Counted from the stretch's first letter, positions 18,746 to 28,754 are shown. The stretch is DNA of 64,000 nt from Mycobacteroides franklinii (GCF_002013895.1 NZ_MAFQ01000005.1:549289-613288); one strand, 5' to 3'. A program made the numbers and translations. The notes: a model not told the origin generated them from the letters alone.

Positions 18746-18758
18746 TAACGGGTGTTAC
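18746..18758 (+). promoter_or_regulatory. TAACGGGYGTTAC motif, copy 1
   Basis: TAACGGGTGTTAC has 4-bp inverted arms (TAAC/GTTA) about a 4-bp centre. It shares 12 of 13 bases with copy 2 at 19155, in the leader of the sugar transferase gene. Confidence 0.35.
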
Positions 18759-19154
18759 CAGACGTGTTGGAATCACCTTCCACTTCTGGGCAAAACCTGC
18801 TCGGGCCACGTGCTGGCCGTCTGCTGGTGTTCCGGTCGTCACTCGAGGCCAGTCCCATTGTGTCGGGTATGTTGCACAGATACGTCCATCCGTAGGTATT
18901 TTCATTGCTGGCGAATCGCGGCACGACGCTTGTAGTAGCTAATTTATACATGATGAAGTTTTGTCGCGTTTGCAGTATCTGCACCATTTTTGCAGTTCAA
19001 AGCCATTGAAACGGGCGTGAGATCGTCGCCAGTTAAGAACAACCTGTACATTTACCCACCGACTCCGTGAGCCCTGTCACAATTGCAGACCATTGGGATT
19101 CTCGTGTTGCCAGTTGGTGATTCTCTGGATAGATTCCCTTTCGGACAAACTGGG

Positions 19155-19167
19155 TAACGGGCGTTAC
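19155..19167 (+). promoter_or_regulatory. TAACGGGYGTTAC motif, copy 2
   Basis: With the preceding G (19154) this is GTAAC-GGGC-GTTAC, a perfect 5-bp inverted repeat. It lies about 140 bp upstream of the sugar transferase start. Confidence 0.38.
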
Positions 19168-19307
19168 ATCTTTCAAGTGGCCGCTCGTCCGGAGTGTTCG
19201 CGCGAGGGTTGTCATAGCAGGCTGCGCAGAGTCTTCCGCGTCCTGAACTCCATGACACGAGCTGTTCTGCTGATTTGCTGATGTTGCTGGTGATGGAGGA
19301 CGTGCCT

Positions 19308-20834
19308 GTGGTCGCGGTGGATGAGGGATCCTCAGCGCCCACCCGGTTGCGGGGCCGCGTAGGCAGCATTCGGCGATCGCGTAGATCGCACGCCGCGGTG
19401 GGGCAGATATCGGCAGGACACCGCGCGACCCACTGGGGAGATCTCTACGGTCGGTGGCTACTGATCACGGACTCAACGATCGTGGCGGCCGCCGGCTGGA
19501 CGTGGATCGAGCTGCGTAACGCCACGAACCCGATGACGCCCGCTGAGTTGTGGATCAGAGTCGTCTTCTTTGGCTACTGGGCTCTGCTGTTGGGTGTCTA
19601 TCGCAGCCGTGATCCCCATCTGATGGGCAGCGGCGGCGAGGAGTACCAGCGGGTGCTGCGCGCGACCTTCCACATGTTCGGTCTGTTCGCCATCGTGAGC
19701 GTGCTGTTCAAATTCAATGTCTCGCGTTTCGCGTTGGGCATGTCCCTCATCGTCGGAATCGTGTTCCTGCTGCTCAACCGAAAGCTCAGCCGGATGTGGC
19801 TGAACCGGCAGCGTGCCCGCGGGAAGCAGATCTTCAAGGTGGTGGTGCTCGGTGGAGACACCGCGGCACTGAATCTGGCGGAGGCGTTCGGCCGCGATAC
19901 CGCGCTCGGGTATCGCGTTGTCGGCGTCTGCGTTCCGGGCTACCTGGGGGCGCCGGGACAGAACATCGAAGTCGTCGATCGGGTGATCCCGATCCTGGGT
20001 TCGGAGGAGCGCATCGTCGCCGGGGTGATGGAGGCCGGCGCCGACACCGTCGCGGTGACCGCTACCGAACAGCTCGGTCCGGAGAAGATGCGTGAACTGG
20101 CGTGGCGCCTCAGCGAGATCGGAGTCAGTCTGCTGGTTTCGCCTGGCGTGTTCGATGTCGATCAGCCTCGGGTCCGGGTGCGCCCCGCCGGATCGATGCC
20201 GCTGATCCATCTCGCCGAACCTCAGTACGAGGGTGCGTCACGGCTGCACAAGGTGTTGTTCGACCGGATCGGCGCGCTTCTGCTCATCATCGGATTCAGC
20301 CCCCTTTTGCTGGCGTGCGCCCTGGCGGTGAAGCTGGAAACGCGCGGGCCGGTGTTCTACTCGGCCGAGCGCATCGGTGTGCGATCCAGGCCCTTCCGCA
20401 TGATCAAGTTCCGTTCCATGGTGGTCGGAGCAGACAAGATGGTGGCCGCGCTGATGGCCCAAAATGACGGTGCCGGACCACTTTTCAAGATACGTGAAGA
20501 TCCGCGTGTCACCATGGTAGGCAGGTTCCTGCGCCGCACCAGCCTTGATGAGCTGCCCCAGCTGTTCAATGTGCTGCGCGGCGAGATGAGCTTGGTGGGC
20601 CCGCGGCCACCGCTACGTCGCGAGGTGGAGGAATACACCGAGGTGATCAAGCGCCGGCTGCTGGTCAAGCCCGGAATGACGGGTCTCTGGCAGGTCAGCG
20701 GACGCTCTGATCTGCCGTGGGATGAGGCCGTACGGCTGGATCTGTCTTACGTCGAGAACTGGTCGATGGTGTCTGACGTGTCGATCCTGTGGCGTACGTT
20801 CCGTGCGGTGGCGCGCAGCGACGGGGCGTATTAG
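19308..20834 (+). CDS. Polyprenyl-phosphate sugar-1-phosphate transferase (exopolysaccharide initiation)
   Basis: 508 residues from GTG 19308, preferred because GGAGGA ends 7 nt upstream; ATG 19281 and 19293 lack such a site. There are four or five N-terminal membrane helices (residues about 45-170), a Rossmann-like domain (KVVVLGGDTAALNLAEAFG), a fifth membrane segment (LLLIIGFSPLLLACALAV), then the bacterial sugar transferase domain with KFRSMVVGADKM, RRTSLDELPQLFNVLRG, EMSLVGPRPPL and LVKPGMTGLWQVSGRS. It should move a hexose-1-phosphate onto a lipid carrier at the membrane to start a surface polysaccharide. No other polysaccharide gene is adjacent. Confidence 0.88.
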   Translation: MVAVDEGSSAPTRLRGRVGSIRRSRRSHAAVGQISAGHRATHWGDLYGRWLLITDSTIVAAAGWTWIELRNATNPMTPAELWIRVVFFGYWALLLGVYRSRDPHLMGSGGEEYQRVLRATFHMFGLFAIVSVLFKFNVSRFALGMSLIVGIVFLLLNRKLSRMWLNRQRARGKQIFKVVVLGGDTAALNLAEAFGRDTALGYRVVGVCVPGYLGAPGQNIEVVDRVIPILGSEERIVAGVMEAGADTVAVTATEQLGPEKMRELAWRLSEIGVSLLVSPGVFDVDQPRVRVRPAGSMPLIHLAEPQYEGASRLHKVLFDRIGALLLIIGFSPLLLACALAVKLETRGPVFYSAERIGVRSRPFRMIKFRSMVVGADKMVAALMAQNDGAGPLFKIREDPRVTMVGRFLRRTSLDELPQLFNVLRGEMSLVGPRPPLRREVEEYTEVIKRRLLVKPGMTGLWQVSGRSDLPWDEAVRLDLSYVENWSMVSDVSILWRTFRAVARSDGAY

Positions 20835-20899
20835 CGCGCCATCCACGGCGCGGCCGCATGTCAATCTAGTTGTCACAGTCGCGAGGTATTGTCGCGGTC

Positions 20900-21802
20900 A
20901 TGCGCACCGATCGCGACAACTGGGACATCAACACAAGCGTCGGCTCCACCGCTTTGTTCGTGGCGGCCAGCCGGGCTCTCGAGGCTACGAAACCCGCACC
21001 GCTGGCAGAAGATCAGTATGCGGAGGTGTTCTGTCGCGCGGCAGGCGGGGAATGGGCCGAGCTGGTTGCCGGTGGTGTGCCCGGGCACCCGTTGCGGTCC
21101 GAGGAATTCGGTCAGTACTTCGTGAGCTTTCAGGGTGCTCGCACCCGCTACTTCGATGCGTACTTCGGCAGGGCGATCGAGGCCGGAGTCAAACAGGTGG
21201 TGATCCTGGCCTCTGGACTGGACTCACGGGCCTACCGGCTCGACTGGGCTCCGGGGACCACGATCTTCGAGTTGGACCAGCCCTTGGTGCATCAGTTCAA
21301 GCGTGAGGTGCTCGAGGAGCATGGTGCCGAGCCCAAGGCGGCACGCCAGGAAATTTCCGTCGATCTCCGCGAGGACTGGGGCAAGGCGTTACAGGACAAG
21401 GGCTTCGATCCTTCGACGCCGTCGGCGTGGATTGTCGAAGGGCTGTTGATCTACCTGCCGGCAGATGCGCAGGAACGGCTGTTCGAGTCGATTGATCAGC
21501 TGGCGGCGCCGGGCAGTTTCGTGGGCATCGAGCAGATGACGACCTATGCCGACGTGGTGTTCGCCATGCTGGTGGCCGGGGCCAACGAAAGCGGCGACCA
21601 GGCAAATTCAGACTTCTTCTCGCTGATCTACAACGAGCAACGCAGTGAGGCTGCCACCTGGTTCCGTTGCCATGGTTGGGATTCGGAGCGTACCGAGCTG
21701 TTGGACTACCTAAATTTCTCGGGTCGTGCATTGCCTCAGCCGAGTCAGCCGGCGTGGTACATGTTCAACTCGATCAGCCTGGTTTCGGCCGTCAAGGCTT
21801 AG
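20900..21802 (+). CDS. SAM-dependent methyltransferase (mycobacterial PF04072 family)
   Basis: 300 residues from ATG 20900. It belongs to the expanded mycobacterial family of putative leucine-carboxyl-methyltransferase-like enzymes. The opening [18 protein letters not shown] is diagnostic. SAM binding is expected in [17 protein letters not shown] and [13 protein letters not shown], followed by [11 protein letters not shown]. Such genes are numerous in mycobacteria and their substrates are mostly unknown. It converges on the hydrolase gene, sharing a 4-nt stop overlap. Confidence 0.88.
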   Translation: MRTDRDNWDINTSVGSTALFVAASRALEATKPAPLAEDQYAEVFCRAAGGEWAELVAGGVPGHPLRSEEFGQYFVSFQGARTRYFDAYFGRAIEAGVKQVVILASGLDSRAYRLDWAPGTTIFELDQPLVHQFKREVLEEHGAEPKAARQEISVDLREDWGKALQDKGFDPSTPSAWIVEGLLIYLPADAQERLFESIDQLAAPGSFVGIEQMTTYADVVFAMLVAGANESGDQANSDFFSLIYNEQRSEAATWFRCHGWDSERTELLDYLNFSGRALPQPSQPAWYMFNSISLVSAVKA

Positions 21803-22983
21803 TCGCGCAGATACCGGTCCAGGAAGTCGGTCATGTGATGCAGGTAGTCGCCCTGATTCACGTGCAGGATGTGATTTCCGGGGAACCAGTGCAACGCGCA
21901 GCGATCCCAGTGTTCCCAAAGCATTTCGGATTGTTCCGGGGGCGCTAGGCGGTCGCCGAGTCCGGTGATGATGAGACGACGCTCCTTGGGTACTACCGGC
22001 TGATAGGTCAGCGGCGACGAGTAGGACAGCGCTGCGTCCAGCTGGCTCTGATCGAGGTGCCCGAGCCTGGCCGCAAGCTTGATGGTCGGTTCGGCCGGAG
22101 CCCAGCTGTGCAGAAGCGATTTCACGTCGACCACGGGGACATTGGGGATAGCCACATCGATGCGGCGCTCCACGGTGGAGATCAGGCCGGTGGTGTAGCC
22201 GCCCAACGACAGACCTGTCAGGCCGATCCTCTCCACGCCGGTGCCGCGCAGGTAATTCACGAAGATCCGGAAATCATGCACGGCCTGACACATCGCTTCG
22301 GAGAAGCCCGTGAATCCGTGGCTGAAATACCCGGCCCCGCTGAACGGCGAGTACTTCTCGGCTCGTCGTCCATGAAAAGGCAAGGTATATAACAAGATGT
22401 CGTAGCCATTGCGGAAGAACCAGGGGAGGGCGAAGAACACCCCGTTCAACAGATACTGCGATCCGAAGAAGCCGTGGATGACGCAGAGAGTGGGGCGTGG
22501 GCCGTCATTGTGACGCCAATGCTGGGCCCGGGCGACGCTGTTGTGCGGGAAGCGTTTCCAGTAGTCCCGAAAGGCGGGATTGCGTGTCTGGTAAGGACTC
22601 TCGAAATCCAAGTTCTCCACGGTGCCCTTGGCCAGCGCCTGCGCGACGGGGCCCGCGGGACGGGAGAACACCACCGGGGTGGTCTCCGGTTCCGGGAAGG
22701 AAAGATCCGCGTCGCCCATCGCAGCCAGCTCGCCGTAGAAGGCCAGGTTGTCGCGCTCGCGAGCCACGAACTCCCGGTCCGCGATGAGGCTCGGCGCCAC
22801 GACGCCCATCACCGACAAGGCGCCGACGGTACGCAGTGCGATATCGGTGAGAGCTGAGGTCTCGATCATCGCGCGTTCCCGCAGGGTGAGATCGCCGCGG
22901 CGGGGCAGCTGTGGGCTTGCTGTGGGGGCCGGTCGCGGGGTGATTCGCGGCTGTCCCACGGGTTCGGATAGCTCCGCTGTCAT
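21799..22983 (-). CDS. Alpha/beta hydrolase (ABHD18-like)
   Basis: 394 residues. After about 90 residues of helical N-terminus comes [25 protein letters not shown] with the oxyanion motif. The nucleophile elbow is [11 protein letters not shown], the acid residue is in [13 protein letters not shown] and the histidine is in [10 protein letters not shown]. All three catalytic positions are intact. The long hydrophobic segment after HGFFGS suggests membrane association. Substrate unknown. The gene stands alone, divergent from the decarboxylase gene. Confidence 0.8.
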   Translation of the reverse strand: MTAELSEPVGQPRITPRPAPTASPQLPRRGDLTLRERAMIETSALTDIALRTVGALSVMGVVAPSLIADREFVARERDNLAFYGELAAMGDADLSFPEPETTPVVFSRPAGPVAQALAKGTVENLDFESPYQTRNPAFRDYWKRFPHNSVARAQHWRHNDGPRPTLCVIHGFFGSQYLLNGVFFALPWFFRNGYDILLYTLPFHGRRAEKYSPFSGAGYFSHGFTGFSEAMCQAVHDFRIFVNYLRGTGVERIGLTGLSLGGYTTGLISTVERRIDVAIPNVPVVDVKSLLHSWAPAEPTIKLAARLGHLDQSQLDAALSYSSPLTYQPVVPKERRLIITGLGDRLAPPEQSEMLWEHWDRCALHWFPGNHILHVNQGDYLHHMTDFLDRYLRD

Positions 22984-23141
22984 GAGTGTCCCTTCGCCAC
23001 GGTGCTAGCTGCGCTGCTAGCTCACAGCGAATGCTAAGGCAACAAGATTGCCGTCACCAGATGGACGCACAGCATTCGTCCACAGATCACCTGAGGGTTC
23101 GTCGTGCGCTGCAAGGCTTGTCCCCGACGAAAGGGGCCACG

Positions 23142-25982
23142 ATGAATGACAATTCGCGTGCATACAACAGCGTGTGGCAGCTCCGCGGAGACTCGTGGTG
23201 CAGGCTGGAGGAGGCCGCAGACCGGCTGATCCGGACCAGCACCACCGGTGCGCTCAAGGAGCAGTACGCAGCGATCTGCAAAGACCTGCTGGACAAGCTG
23301 ACACCGCTGGAGCCGTATTGGGCGTACCCGGGATCGTTGCAGTTCGCGAAGGTGCAACGGCTGTTCAGTAGTGGCTCCCACGACAAGTTTGCGCAGGCGG
23401 TGTCGCGGATCAACCGGGCGCTGACCACCGAGTCATATCGAACCGGGGACGTCGATCACGCGGGGCTGGACGACACCGACATGTTTCCGGTGGATCCCCG
23501 CACGCTCGAGCAGCAGCCCATCAGCAAGCGGGACCAGCTGTACTTCGAAGTTCTCGTGGTCGCTTCGCTCACCGAGGCGCAGGAACGCGCGCTGCGCAAC
23601 GAGGTACGCAGCTGGCGCCGCCCGGACGACGAGTTCGTGTACGAGCTGGTGGTGGTGTCCAGTGGGGATGAGGCGCTGATCGCCGCCCGGCTCAACGTCA
23701 ACCTGCAGGCCGCGGTGGTGCGTCGCCGGTTCTCGCATCGCTCAGCCCGCGACCTGTCGTCCCTGTCGGAGTTCGTGGACACCCACATCTCCGATGAGCT
23801 GGCCGATCACCAGTCACCCGATGAGCGTGCCCAGATTCTGGCGACCTCGCTGGCCGACCTGCGGCCCGAGATGGACCTCTACCTGATGACCGAGATCGAG
23901 GTCGAGGACATCGCCGGCCGCGTGGGCCTGTACTTCCGCCGGGTGTTCCATGCGCGTGAAGGCGTGCTCGAACTGCATCTGTCGATTCTGCATGGTGTGG
24001 CCGCGCGTTACCGGACGCCGTTCTTCAGTGCGCTCAAGCAGTACAGCCACCGCCCAACAGGTGTCTTCCACGCGCTACCGATTTCCCAAGGCAAGTCAAT
24101 TGTCAACTCGCACTGGATCAAAGACATGGTCAGCTTCTACGGACTGGATGTGTTCATGGCCGAGACGTCGGCGACCTGCGGCGGGCTGGACTCGCTGCTG
24201 GAACCGACCGGACCGCTGCGCGAGGCGCAGCAGCTGGCGGCCGAGGCGTACGGTTCGCGGCACAGTTTCTTCGTCACCAACGGCACCTCGACCGCCAACA
24301 AGATCGTCACGCAATCCCTCGTGGCACCCGGCGACATCGTGTTGCTGGACCGCAACTGCCACCAGTCGCATCACTACGGGATGATGATGGCCGGCGCCAA
24401 TGTCATCTACCTGGAGGCCTATCCGCTCGTCGACTATTCGATGTACGGTGCGGTGCCCCTGCGTGAGATCAAGTCAAAGCTGTTGGCGCTCAAACAGGCC
24501 GGCAAGCTCGACCGGGTCAAGATGATCTCCCTGACGAACTGCACCTTCGACGGCATCGTCTACGACGTACAACGGGTGATGGAAGAGTGCCTGGCCATCA
24601 AGCCGGACCTGGTATTCCTGTGGGACGAGGCGTGGTTCGCATTCGCGCGTTTCCACCCCGTGTATCGGAACCGCACCGCGATGGCGTCGGCGCGTAAACT
24701 TCGGGAAAGATTGCAGGACAAGGACTACGGCAAGCGATATGAGGAATACCTCAAGGCCGAGATCGCTACACCGCCAACCGATGAGGACTTGCTGAACCGG
24801 CGGCTCATGGCGGACCCGGCCAAGGCCAGGGTGCGGGTGTACGCCACGCAGTCCACCCACAAAACCCTGACCTCGCTGCGACAGGGATCGATGATCCATG
24901 TGTACGACCAGGACTTCGACCAGAAGGTCTCCGAGGCATTCCACGAGGCGTACATGGCGCACACCTCGACCTCCCCGAACTACCAGATCCTGGCCTCGCT
25001 GGACCTGGGCCGGCGGCAGGTGGCCCTCGAGGGAGTTGAGTTGGTGCAGAGGCAGATTGAGAATGCCATGCAGCTGCGTGACGCCATCGACAACCACCCG
25101 CTGCTCAGCAAGTACATGGCCTGCCTGCGGACCTCGGACCTGATCCCCGACGACTTCCGTCCGTCGCACATCGCCCAACCGCTGCGCTCCGGCCTGAAGA
25201 ACATGGAATCAGCCTGGGCCGCTGATGAATTTGTGTTGGACCCGTCGCGCATCACACTGTCGATCGGGCACACCGGCTACGACGGTGACGAGTTCAAGCG
25301 CGATCAGCTGATGGACCGGCACGGGGTGCAGATCAACAAGACCTCACGAAACACCGTGCTGTTCATGACGAACATCGGTACCACCCGCAGTTCGGTGGCC
25401 TTCCTGGTGGAGGTGTTGGTCAAGATCGCGCGCGAGCTCGACGAGCGCATCGGGGAGATGGGAATCGAGGAGCGGGCCCGCTTTGAACAGCGCGTGCACC
25501 GGCTCACCGCCAAGAGCGCGGCGATGCCCAACTTCAGCGGATTCCACCCCGCGTTCCTGGACCACAGCGGTTCCGGGCAGACCCCCGAGGGCGACGTGCG
25601 CAAGGCCTTCTACCTCTCGTACACCGACACCAATTGCGAGTACCTCAGTGACGCGCAGATTGCGGAAAAGCTCGACGCCGGTGGAGATGTGGTGTCGGCG
25701 ACCTTTGTGACGCCGTATCCGCCGGGATTCCCCGTGCTGGTGCCCGGGCAGGTGTTCAGCCGAGAGATCCTGAGCTTCATCAGGACGCTGGACACCCCGG
25801 AAATCCATGGATACCAACCGGACTTCGGCTATCGCGTCTACACGGACAAGGCCATCGAGATGATCTCGCCGCCTGTGCTGGCCCCGAAAGCGGTGGTGGT
25901 GCAAGCCGTCCCGCACAAATCGGCCAAGGCGGACAAGGCTGCGGGAGAACCCGGAAACGGCGTGAAAGCCAAGCAGAACTGA
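23142..25982 (+). CDS. PLP-dependent Orn/Lys/Arg-type amino acid decarboxylase (Rv2531c-like)
   Basis: 946 residues from ATG 23142; M. tuberculosis Rv2531c has 947. Residues 1-330 are an N-terminal domain specific to this group, followed by the fold-type I PLP domain. FFVTNGTSTANKIV binds the cofactor phosphate, LWDEAWFAFARF holds the pyridine-binding Asp, and STHKTLTSLRQGSMI contains the Schiff-base Lys574. The expected reaction is decarboxylation of ornithine, lysine or arginine to a diamine or agmatine; which one is not readable. The gene is monocistronic with a hairpin just after its stop. Nearby amine oxidase and aldehyde dehydrogenase genes could consume such amines (inference). Confidence 0.86.
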   Translation: MNDNSRAYNSVWQLRGDSWCRLEEAADRLIRTSTTGALKEQYAAICKDLLDKLTPLEPYWAYPGSLQFAKVQRLFSSGSHDKFAQAVSRINRALTTESYRTGDVDHAGLDDTDMFPVDPRTLEQQPISKRDQLYFEVLVVASLTEAQERALRNEVRSWRRPDDEFVYELVVVSSGDEALIAARLNVNLQAAVVRRRFSHRSARDLSSLSEFVDTHISDELADHQSPDERAQILATSLADLRPEMDLYLMTEIEVEDIAGRVGLYFRRVFHAREGVLELHLSILHGVAARYRTPFFSALKQYSHRPTGVFHALPISQGKSIVNSHWIKDMVSFYGLDVFMAETSATCGGLDSLLEPTGPLREAQQLAAEAYGSRHSFFVTNGTSTANKIVTQSLVAPGDIVLLDRNCHQSHHYGMMMAGANVIYLEAYPLVDYSMYGAVPLREIKSKLLALKQAGKLDRVKMISLTNCTFDGIVYDVQRVMEECLAIKPDLVFLWDEAWFAFARFHPVYRNRTAMASARKLRERLQDKDYGKRYEEYLKAEIATPPTDEDLLNRRLMADPAKARVRVYATQSTHKTLTSLRQGSMIHVYDQDFDQKVSEAFHEAYMAHTSTSPNYQILASLDLGRRQVALEGVELVQRQIENAMQLRDAIDNHPLLSKYMACLRTSDLIPDDFRPSHIAQPLRSGLKNMESAWAADEFVLDPSRITLSIGHTGYDGDEFKRDQLMDRHGVQINKTSRNTVLFMTNIGTTRSSVAFLVEVLVKIARELDERIGEMGIEERARFEQRVHRLTAKSAAMPNFSGFHPAFLDHSGSGQTPEGDVRKAFYLSYTDTNCEYLSDAQIAEKLDAGGDVVSATFVTPYPPGFPVLVPGQVFSREILSFIRTLDTPEIHGYQPDFGYRVYTDKAIEMISPPVLAPKAVVVQAVPHKSAKADKAAGEPGNGVKAKQN

Positions 25983-25984
25983 GG

Positions 25985-26008
25985 GCTGCCCGCGGGTCCG
26001 TGGGCAGC
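25985..26008 (+). terminator. Hairpin after the decarboxylase gene
   Basis: GCTGCCC and GGGCAGC form a perfect 7-bp stem around a 10-nt loop, beginning 2 nt after the TGA stop. It is followed by an A-rich run rather than a U-tract, as is common for mycobacterial terminators. Confidence 0.55.
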
Positions 26009-26023
26009 ACAAATAACGTTTAC

Positions 26024-26041
26024 GTTTCGACTAGTTTCGAC
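26024..26041. promoter_or_regulatory. Helically phased direct repeat GTTTCGAC
   Basis: GTTTCGAC occurs twice with a 10-bp period (26024-26031 and 26034-26041), preceded by a further ACGTTT. It lies 60-78 bp upstream of the 136-aa gene, in an AT-rich patch, and suits a regulator binding one face of the helix. Confidence 0.35.
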
Positions 26042-26101
26042 AATAAAACTTGTGCCGTCAACCCCTTGTGCTAGCTGAGGGGGCGGGTTCAGAGTGAAGA
26101 T

Positions 26102-26512
26102 ATGTCCGAAGCATGGATTGAGGCCTGTCCAGTCCAGCGGATCATGTTCCGTGACGGATTGGTCATCAGCCTGGGTGACTACAACGAGGTGGTTATCGCC
26201 GTGCCGATGTGGCTCACGCTTCCCCCGGCGGGGAAGTGGCCACGGGAAATCGTGTGCGTCGATCCGAAGGCAATCCTGGATGAGGAGCGTCCGCTCTTCA
26301 GTATCTCGGGTTCTACATGTACCGAGGCCAGGTGGAACGACAAAGGCGATTTGCACATGGAGTTCTCCGACGAGCACGTGATCGACGTGCCGCATCACGA
26401 CTTCGACACGGCGTGGGAGATCTATGGCAAGTACCACGGATACGTGGCCAGCTTGCCGCGCGGCAAGGTTCGCGTGGTGCGCCACGATGTGCCGGAGGAA
26501 GCCGGGGCCTAA
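26102..26512 (+). CDS. Conserved hypothetical protein (DUF6188-like)
   Basis: 136 residues, no signal peptide and no membrane helix. The pattern of short beta strands (RIMFRDGLVISLGDYNEVVIAVP, LHMEFSDEHVIDVPHHDFDTAWEIYG) ending in GKYHGYVASLPRGKVRVVRHD resembles the DUF6188 family of small actinobacterial proteins. This is a recollection of the family rather than a search result. No function can be given. It is a single gene between terminator and secreted-protein gene. Confidence 0.65.
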   Translation: MSEAWIEACPVQRIMFRDGLVISLGDYNEVVIAVPMWLTLPPAGKWPREIVCVDPKAILDEERPLFSISGSTCTEARWNDKGDLHMEFSDEHVIDVPHHDFDTAWEIYGKYHGYVASLPRGKVRVVRHDVPEEAGA

Positions 26513-26563
26513 CCGGTTTTCGCCGCGATCGAACCCAAGGGAGGGTTGGTTCGTGGTTAGTGC

Positions 26564-27613
26564 GTGAGGCTCATCGCGGCGGCATGTGCGACAGCGGTAC
26601 TGGCCACTTCTGTCGGAGTGAACGCTCCGCCCGGCGTGCCCGAGCGCGGCGCGCGGCTGGACGTCGGCCTGGCGGCGGCGGTGCAGCCTGCCCCTGGTGC
26701 GCTGATCACGCAGTTCTTGGCCAACCAGGCGCAGAATTGTTCGTTGATCTGCCCGTTTGTCGTGCAGGGTGCCGTGCAGGTGCCGGCGGCGCTGTTGCAG
26801 GCACCAGGTACCTTCCTGACCCAGCTGCAGGCGGGGCAGCCCGTGGTGCAGGCGCTCGGTGCGGGCGGCGCGACGGTGAGCGGGGCGGCCAACGACGTGT
26901 GGACCGGGCTTATCCGCACCGACCTGGATCAAGTGGTGCCGCGTACCGAATTCGGCACCGAGGTGATCGCGGTGGGTCTGGTGCAAATCGGTGAGGCGGC
27001 GCTGACGCAACCCGGCAGCCTGCCCGGAGTGCTCGGGCAGGCGCGTTCCGATCTGTTCGCCGCGTTGAACAACCCCACGGGCCCGGAGCCGTTTCCGGCG
27101 GTACATACGCCATTGGAGGCAGCCGCCGTGCGCGTGACGGCGGTCTTTTGGGCGGTGGCTTTCCATGCCACAGAACAGCTCACACTGATTGTCACCCGAG
27201 TGCCCAACGCCTTCCTGACGACACTGGGCGCCACAGGGAATGTCGGGAAGGCCGTGCAGGCGGCGGGACAAGCGGTCTCGACCACGGTCTCCGAATCGAT
27301 CGCGCCGATCCGTGACGCGCTGACCAAGCCGATCCCGATCACGCCAGCGGTGGCCGCAAAACCTGACGTGAAGTCGGCCGTGTCTCCGGTGAAAACCCCT
27401 GCGGTTCAGCCGAATGCAAAACCGAAGCAGCAGACGTCGGTACTGGCGTCTCCCCCGGCGCTGGCGTCGAAACCCGACCCGAGTACGTTCACGACCACCA
27501 AGCAACCGAACCTGATGAGTGGGTTGGGCGGGGCCGTCAAGAAGGCCTTCGGCGACATCGGTGCGAAGAAGCCCAGTGCGCTGGCGAAGCCCGCGAAGGC
27601 TGGTCATGCGTAG
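26564..27613 (+). CDS. Secreted Ala/Pro-rich mycobacterial protein of unknown function
   Basis: 349 residues from GTG 26564. An N-terminal hydrophobic stretch (LIAAACATAVLATSVGVNA) is a likely Sec signal peptide, although the start gives a very short positive n-region (M-R). The body is Ala/Val/Gln-rich with repeated amphipathic helices, and the last 90 residues are Pro/Lys-rich and disordered, a layout seen in many mycobacterial exported proteins. The real ribosome site AAGGGAGGG (26537-26545) points to GTG 26553 in another frame, which reads four codons and stops on the GTG start of this gene. Either that is a coupled leader peptide, or a 1-base difference has split the N-terminus. Confidence 0.7.
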   Translation: MRLIAAACATAVLATSVGVNAPPGVPERGARLDVGLAAAVQPAPGALITQFLANQAQNCSLICPFVVQGAVQVPAALLQAPGTFLTQLQAGQPVVQALGAGGATVSGAANDVWTGLIRTDLDQVVPRTEFGTEVIAVGLVQIGEAALTQPGSLPGVLGQARSDLFAALNNPTGPEPFPAVHTPLEAAAVRVTAVFWAVAFHATEQLTLIVTRVPNAFLTTLGATGNVGKAVQAAGQAVSTTVSESIAPIRDALTKPIPITPAVAAKPDVKSAVSPVKTPAVQPNAKPKQQTSVLASPPALASKPDPSTFTTTKQPNLMSGLGGAVKKAFGDIGAKKPSALAKPAKAGHA

Positions 27614-27666
27614 TTGTAGCCGTTAATCCGTTGCGGTTTTTTTGGGGTGGGAAATAGGTTGGACCT

Positions 27667-28725
27667 ATGGCGTCCCCCGAGGTGCAAGCTGCCCTGGTCC
27701 GGCTGAGCGAACGAGTCGACCCCCCTGTAGTGGTGGAAATACCCTCGGCTGGCACCGATTTGACGTGGCGCCGGGCAACCAAGAAGGACATACCCGCCCT
27801 CTTCGAGCTCTGGCGAGCAGCAGGCGCCGTTGACCACCCCACGAGTCTGGTCATGATGGACGAGCTCGAAGAAGAATTCGATGACGAGGACTTTGATCCG
27901 GAACTCGACTCGGTGATGGCGCTCGACCCGTCGGGGCGGGCCGTGGCATTCGGTTCGGCAACGGTGAAGTCCAGCAACGAAACCGTCGTATGGGTGACGC
28001 TCGACGGCACCGTGCATCCCGATCGCCGTGGTGAAGGAATCGGGACCAGCGTGCTCCACTGGCAGGAGCAGCGGGGTCTACAGCATCTCGCGGAATCGGA
28101 TGAATGCCTGCCCGGATGGCTCGCCGGTTTCGCGGAGGAGCACGCTGTCTGGACGACCGATTTGTTCCACCGCAACGGGTTTGAATCGGTGAGGTGGTGG
28201 CATGAGCTGGTGCGCGATCTCGGTCAACCCATCCCGGAGATCGGCCTTTCCCCCGGCGTGCGGATCGAGACCTATGGACCTGAGTGGTCCGAACCGACCC
28301 GAGACGCGCACAACGAGGCGTTCCGTGACCACTGGGGTAGCCAGCCGGAAACTCGTGAAGACTGGGAATCGGACCACAGGCTCGGTACCTTCCGCGCCGA
28401 TCTCTCGTACGTCGCCGTTGCGCGCGATGCCGCGGGACAGGACACCGTCGTCGCCTATCTCCTCAGTGATGTCAACGAGGAGGAGTGGGAGGCCAACGAC
28501 GGTTCGTTCGGATTCATCCACTTGCTAGGTGTTCGCCGTGACTGGCGCGGGCGCAAACTTGCGCAGGCGTTGTTGACGCACGCCATGCGCGCCTACAAAA
28601 ACGAAGGGTTTGCGCGGGCCATCCTCGAGGTGGACGCGGACAGCCCTACGGGTGCCGTGTCCCTTTATGAGGGGTTGGGGTTCACGGAGGCCAATCGCTC
28701 GGTCAGTTTGATGAAGCAGTTCTGA
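27667..28725 (+). CDS. Tandem GNAT acetyltransferase
   Basis: 352 residues with two GNAT folds. The first has [17 protein letters not shown] and [23 protein letters not shown]. The second has [22 protein letters not shown] and [22 protein letters not shown], ending with [19 protein letters not shown]. Both acetyl-CoA loops (RRGEGIG, WRGRKLA) are intact. The double layout is like mycothiol synthase MshD, but the sequence does not read as MshD itself. Substrate unknown. It converges on the permease gene. Confidence 0.82.
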   Translation: MASPEVQAALVRLSERVDPPVVVEIPSAGTDLTWRRATKKDIPALFELWRAAGAVDHPTSLVMMDELEEEFDDEDFDPELDSVMALDPSGRAVAFGSATVKSSNETVVWVTLDGTVHPDRRGEGIGTSVLHWQEQRGLQHLAESDECLPGWLAGFAEEHAVWTTDLFHRNGFESVRWWHELVRDLGQPIPEIGLSPGVRIETYGPEWSEPTRDAHNEAFRDHWGSQPETREDWESDHRLGTFRADLSYVAVARDAAGQDTVVAYLLSDVNEEEWEANDGSFGFIHLLGVRRDWRGRKLAQALLTHAMRAYKNEGFARAILEVDADSPTGAVSLYEGLGFTEANRSVSLMKQF

Positions 28726-28754
28726 CATACCAAGAACACCATACGGTTTGGTGA

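Larger units (their letters stand above)
18674..19307. other. Long intergenic leader before the sugar transferase
   Basis: 634 bp without a convincing gene; small open frames here lack family sequence or good starts. It is visibly more AT-rich than its flanks, especially around 18920-19010. It contains two copies of TAACGGG(T/C)GTTAC (18746-18758 and 19155-19167) and a related ACGGGCGTGAG at 19011-19021. No known riboswitch or sRNA could be recognised. Confidence 0.5.

Noticed and set aside
18674..19307. Riboswitch or known sRNA in the long leader
   Set aside because: No recognisable conserved riboswitch core was seen; only short palindromic motifs.
25838..27607. 589-codon minus-strand open frame
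   Set aside because: Arg/His/Gly-rich antisense of the decarboxylase end, the 136-aa gene and the secreted protein, which are coherent on the plus strand.
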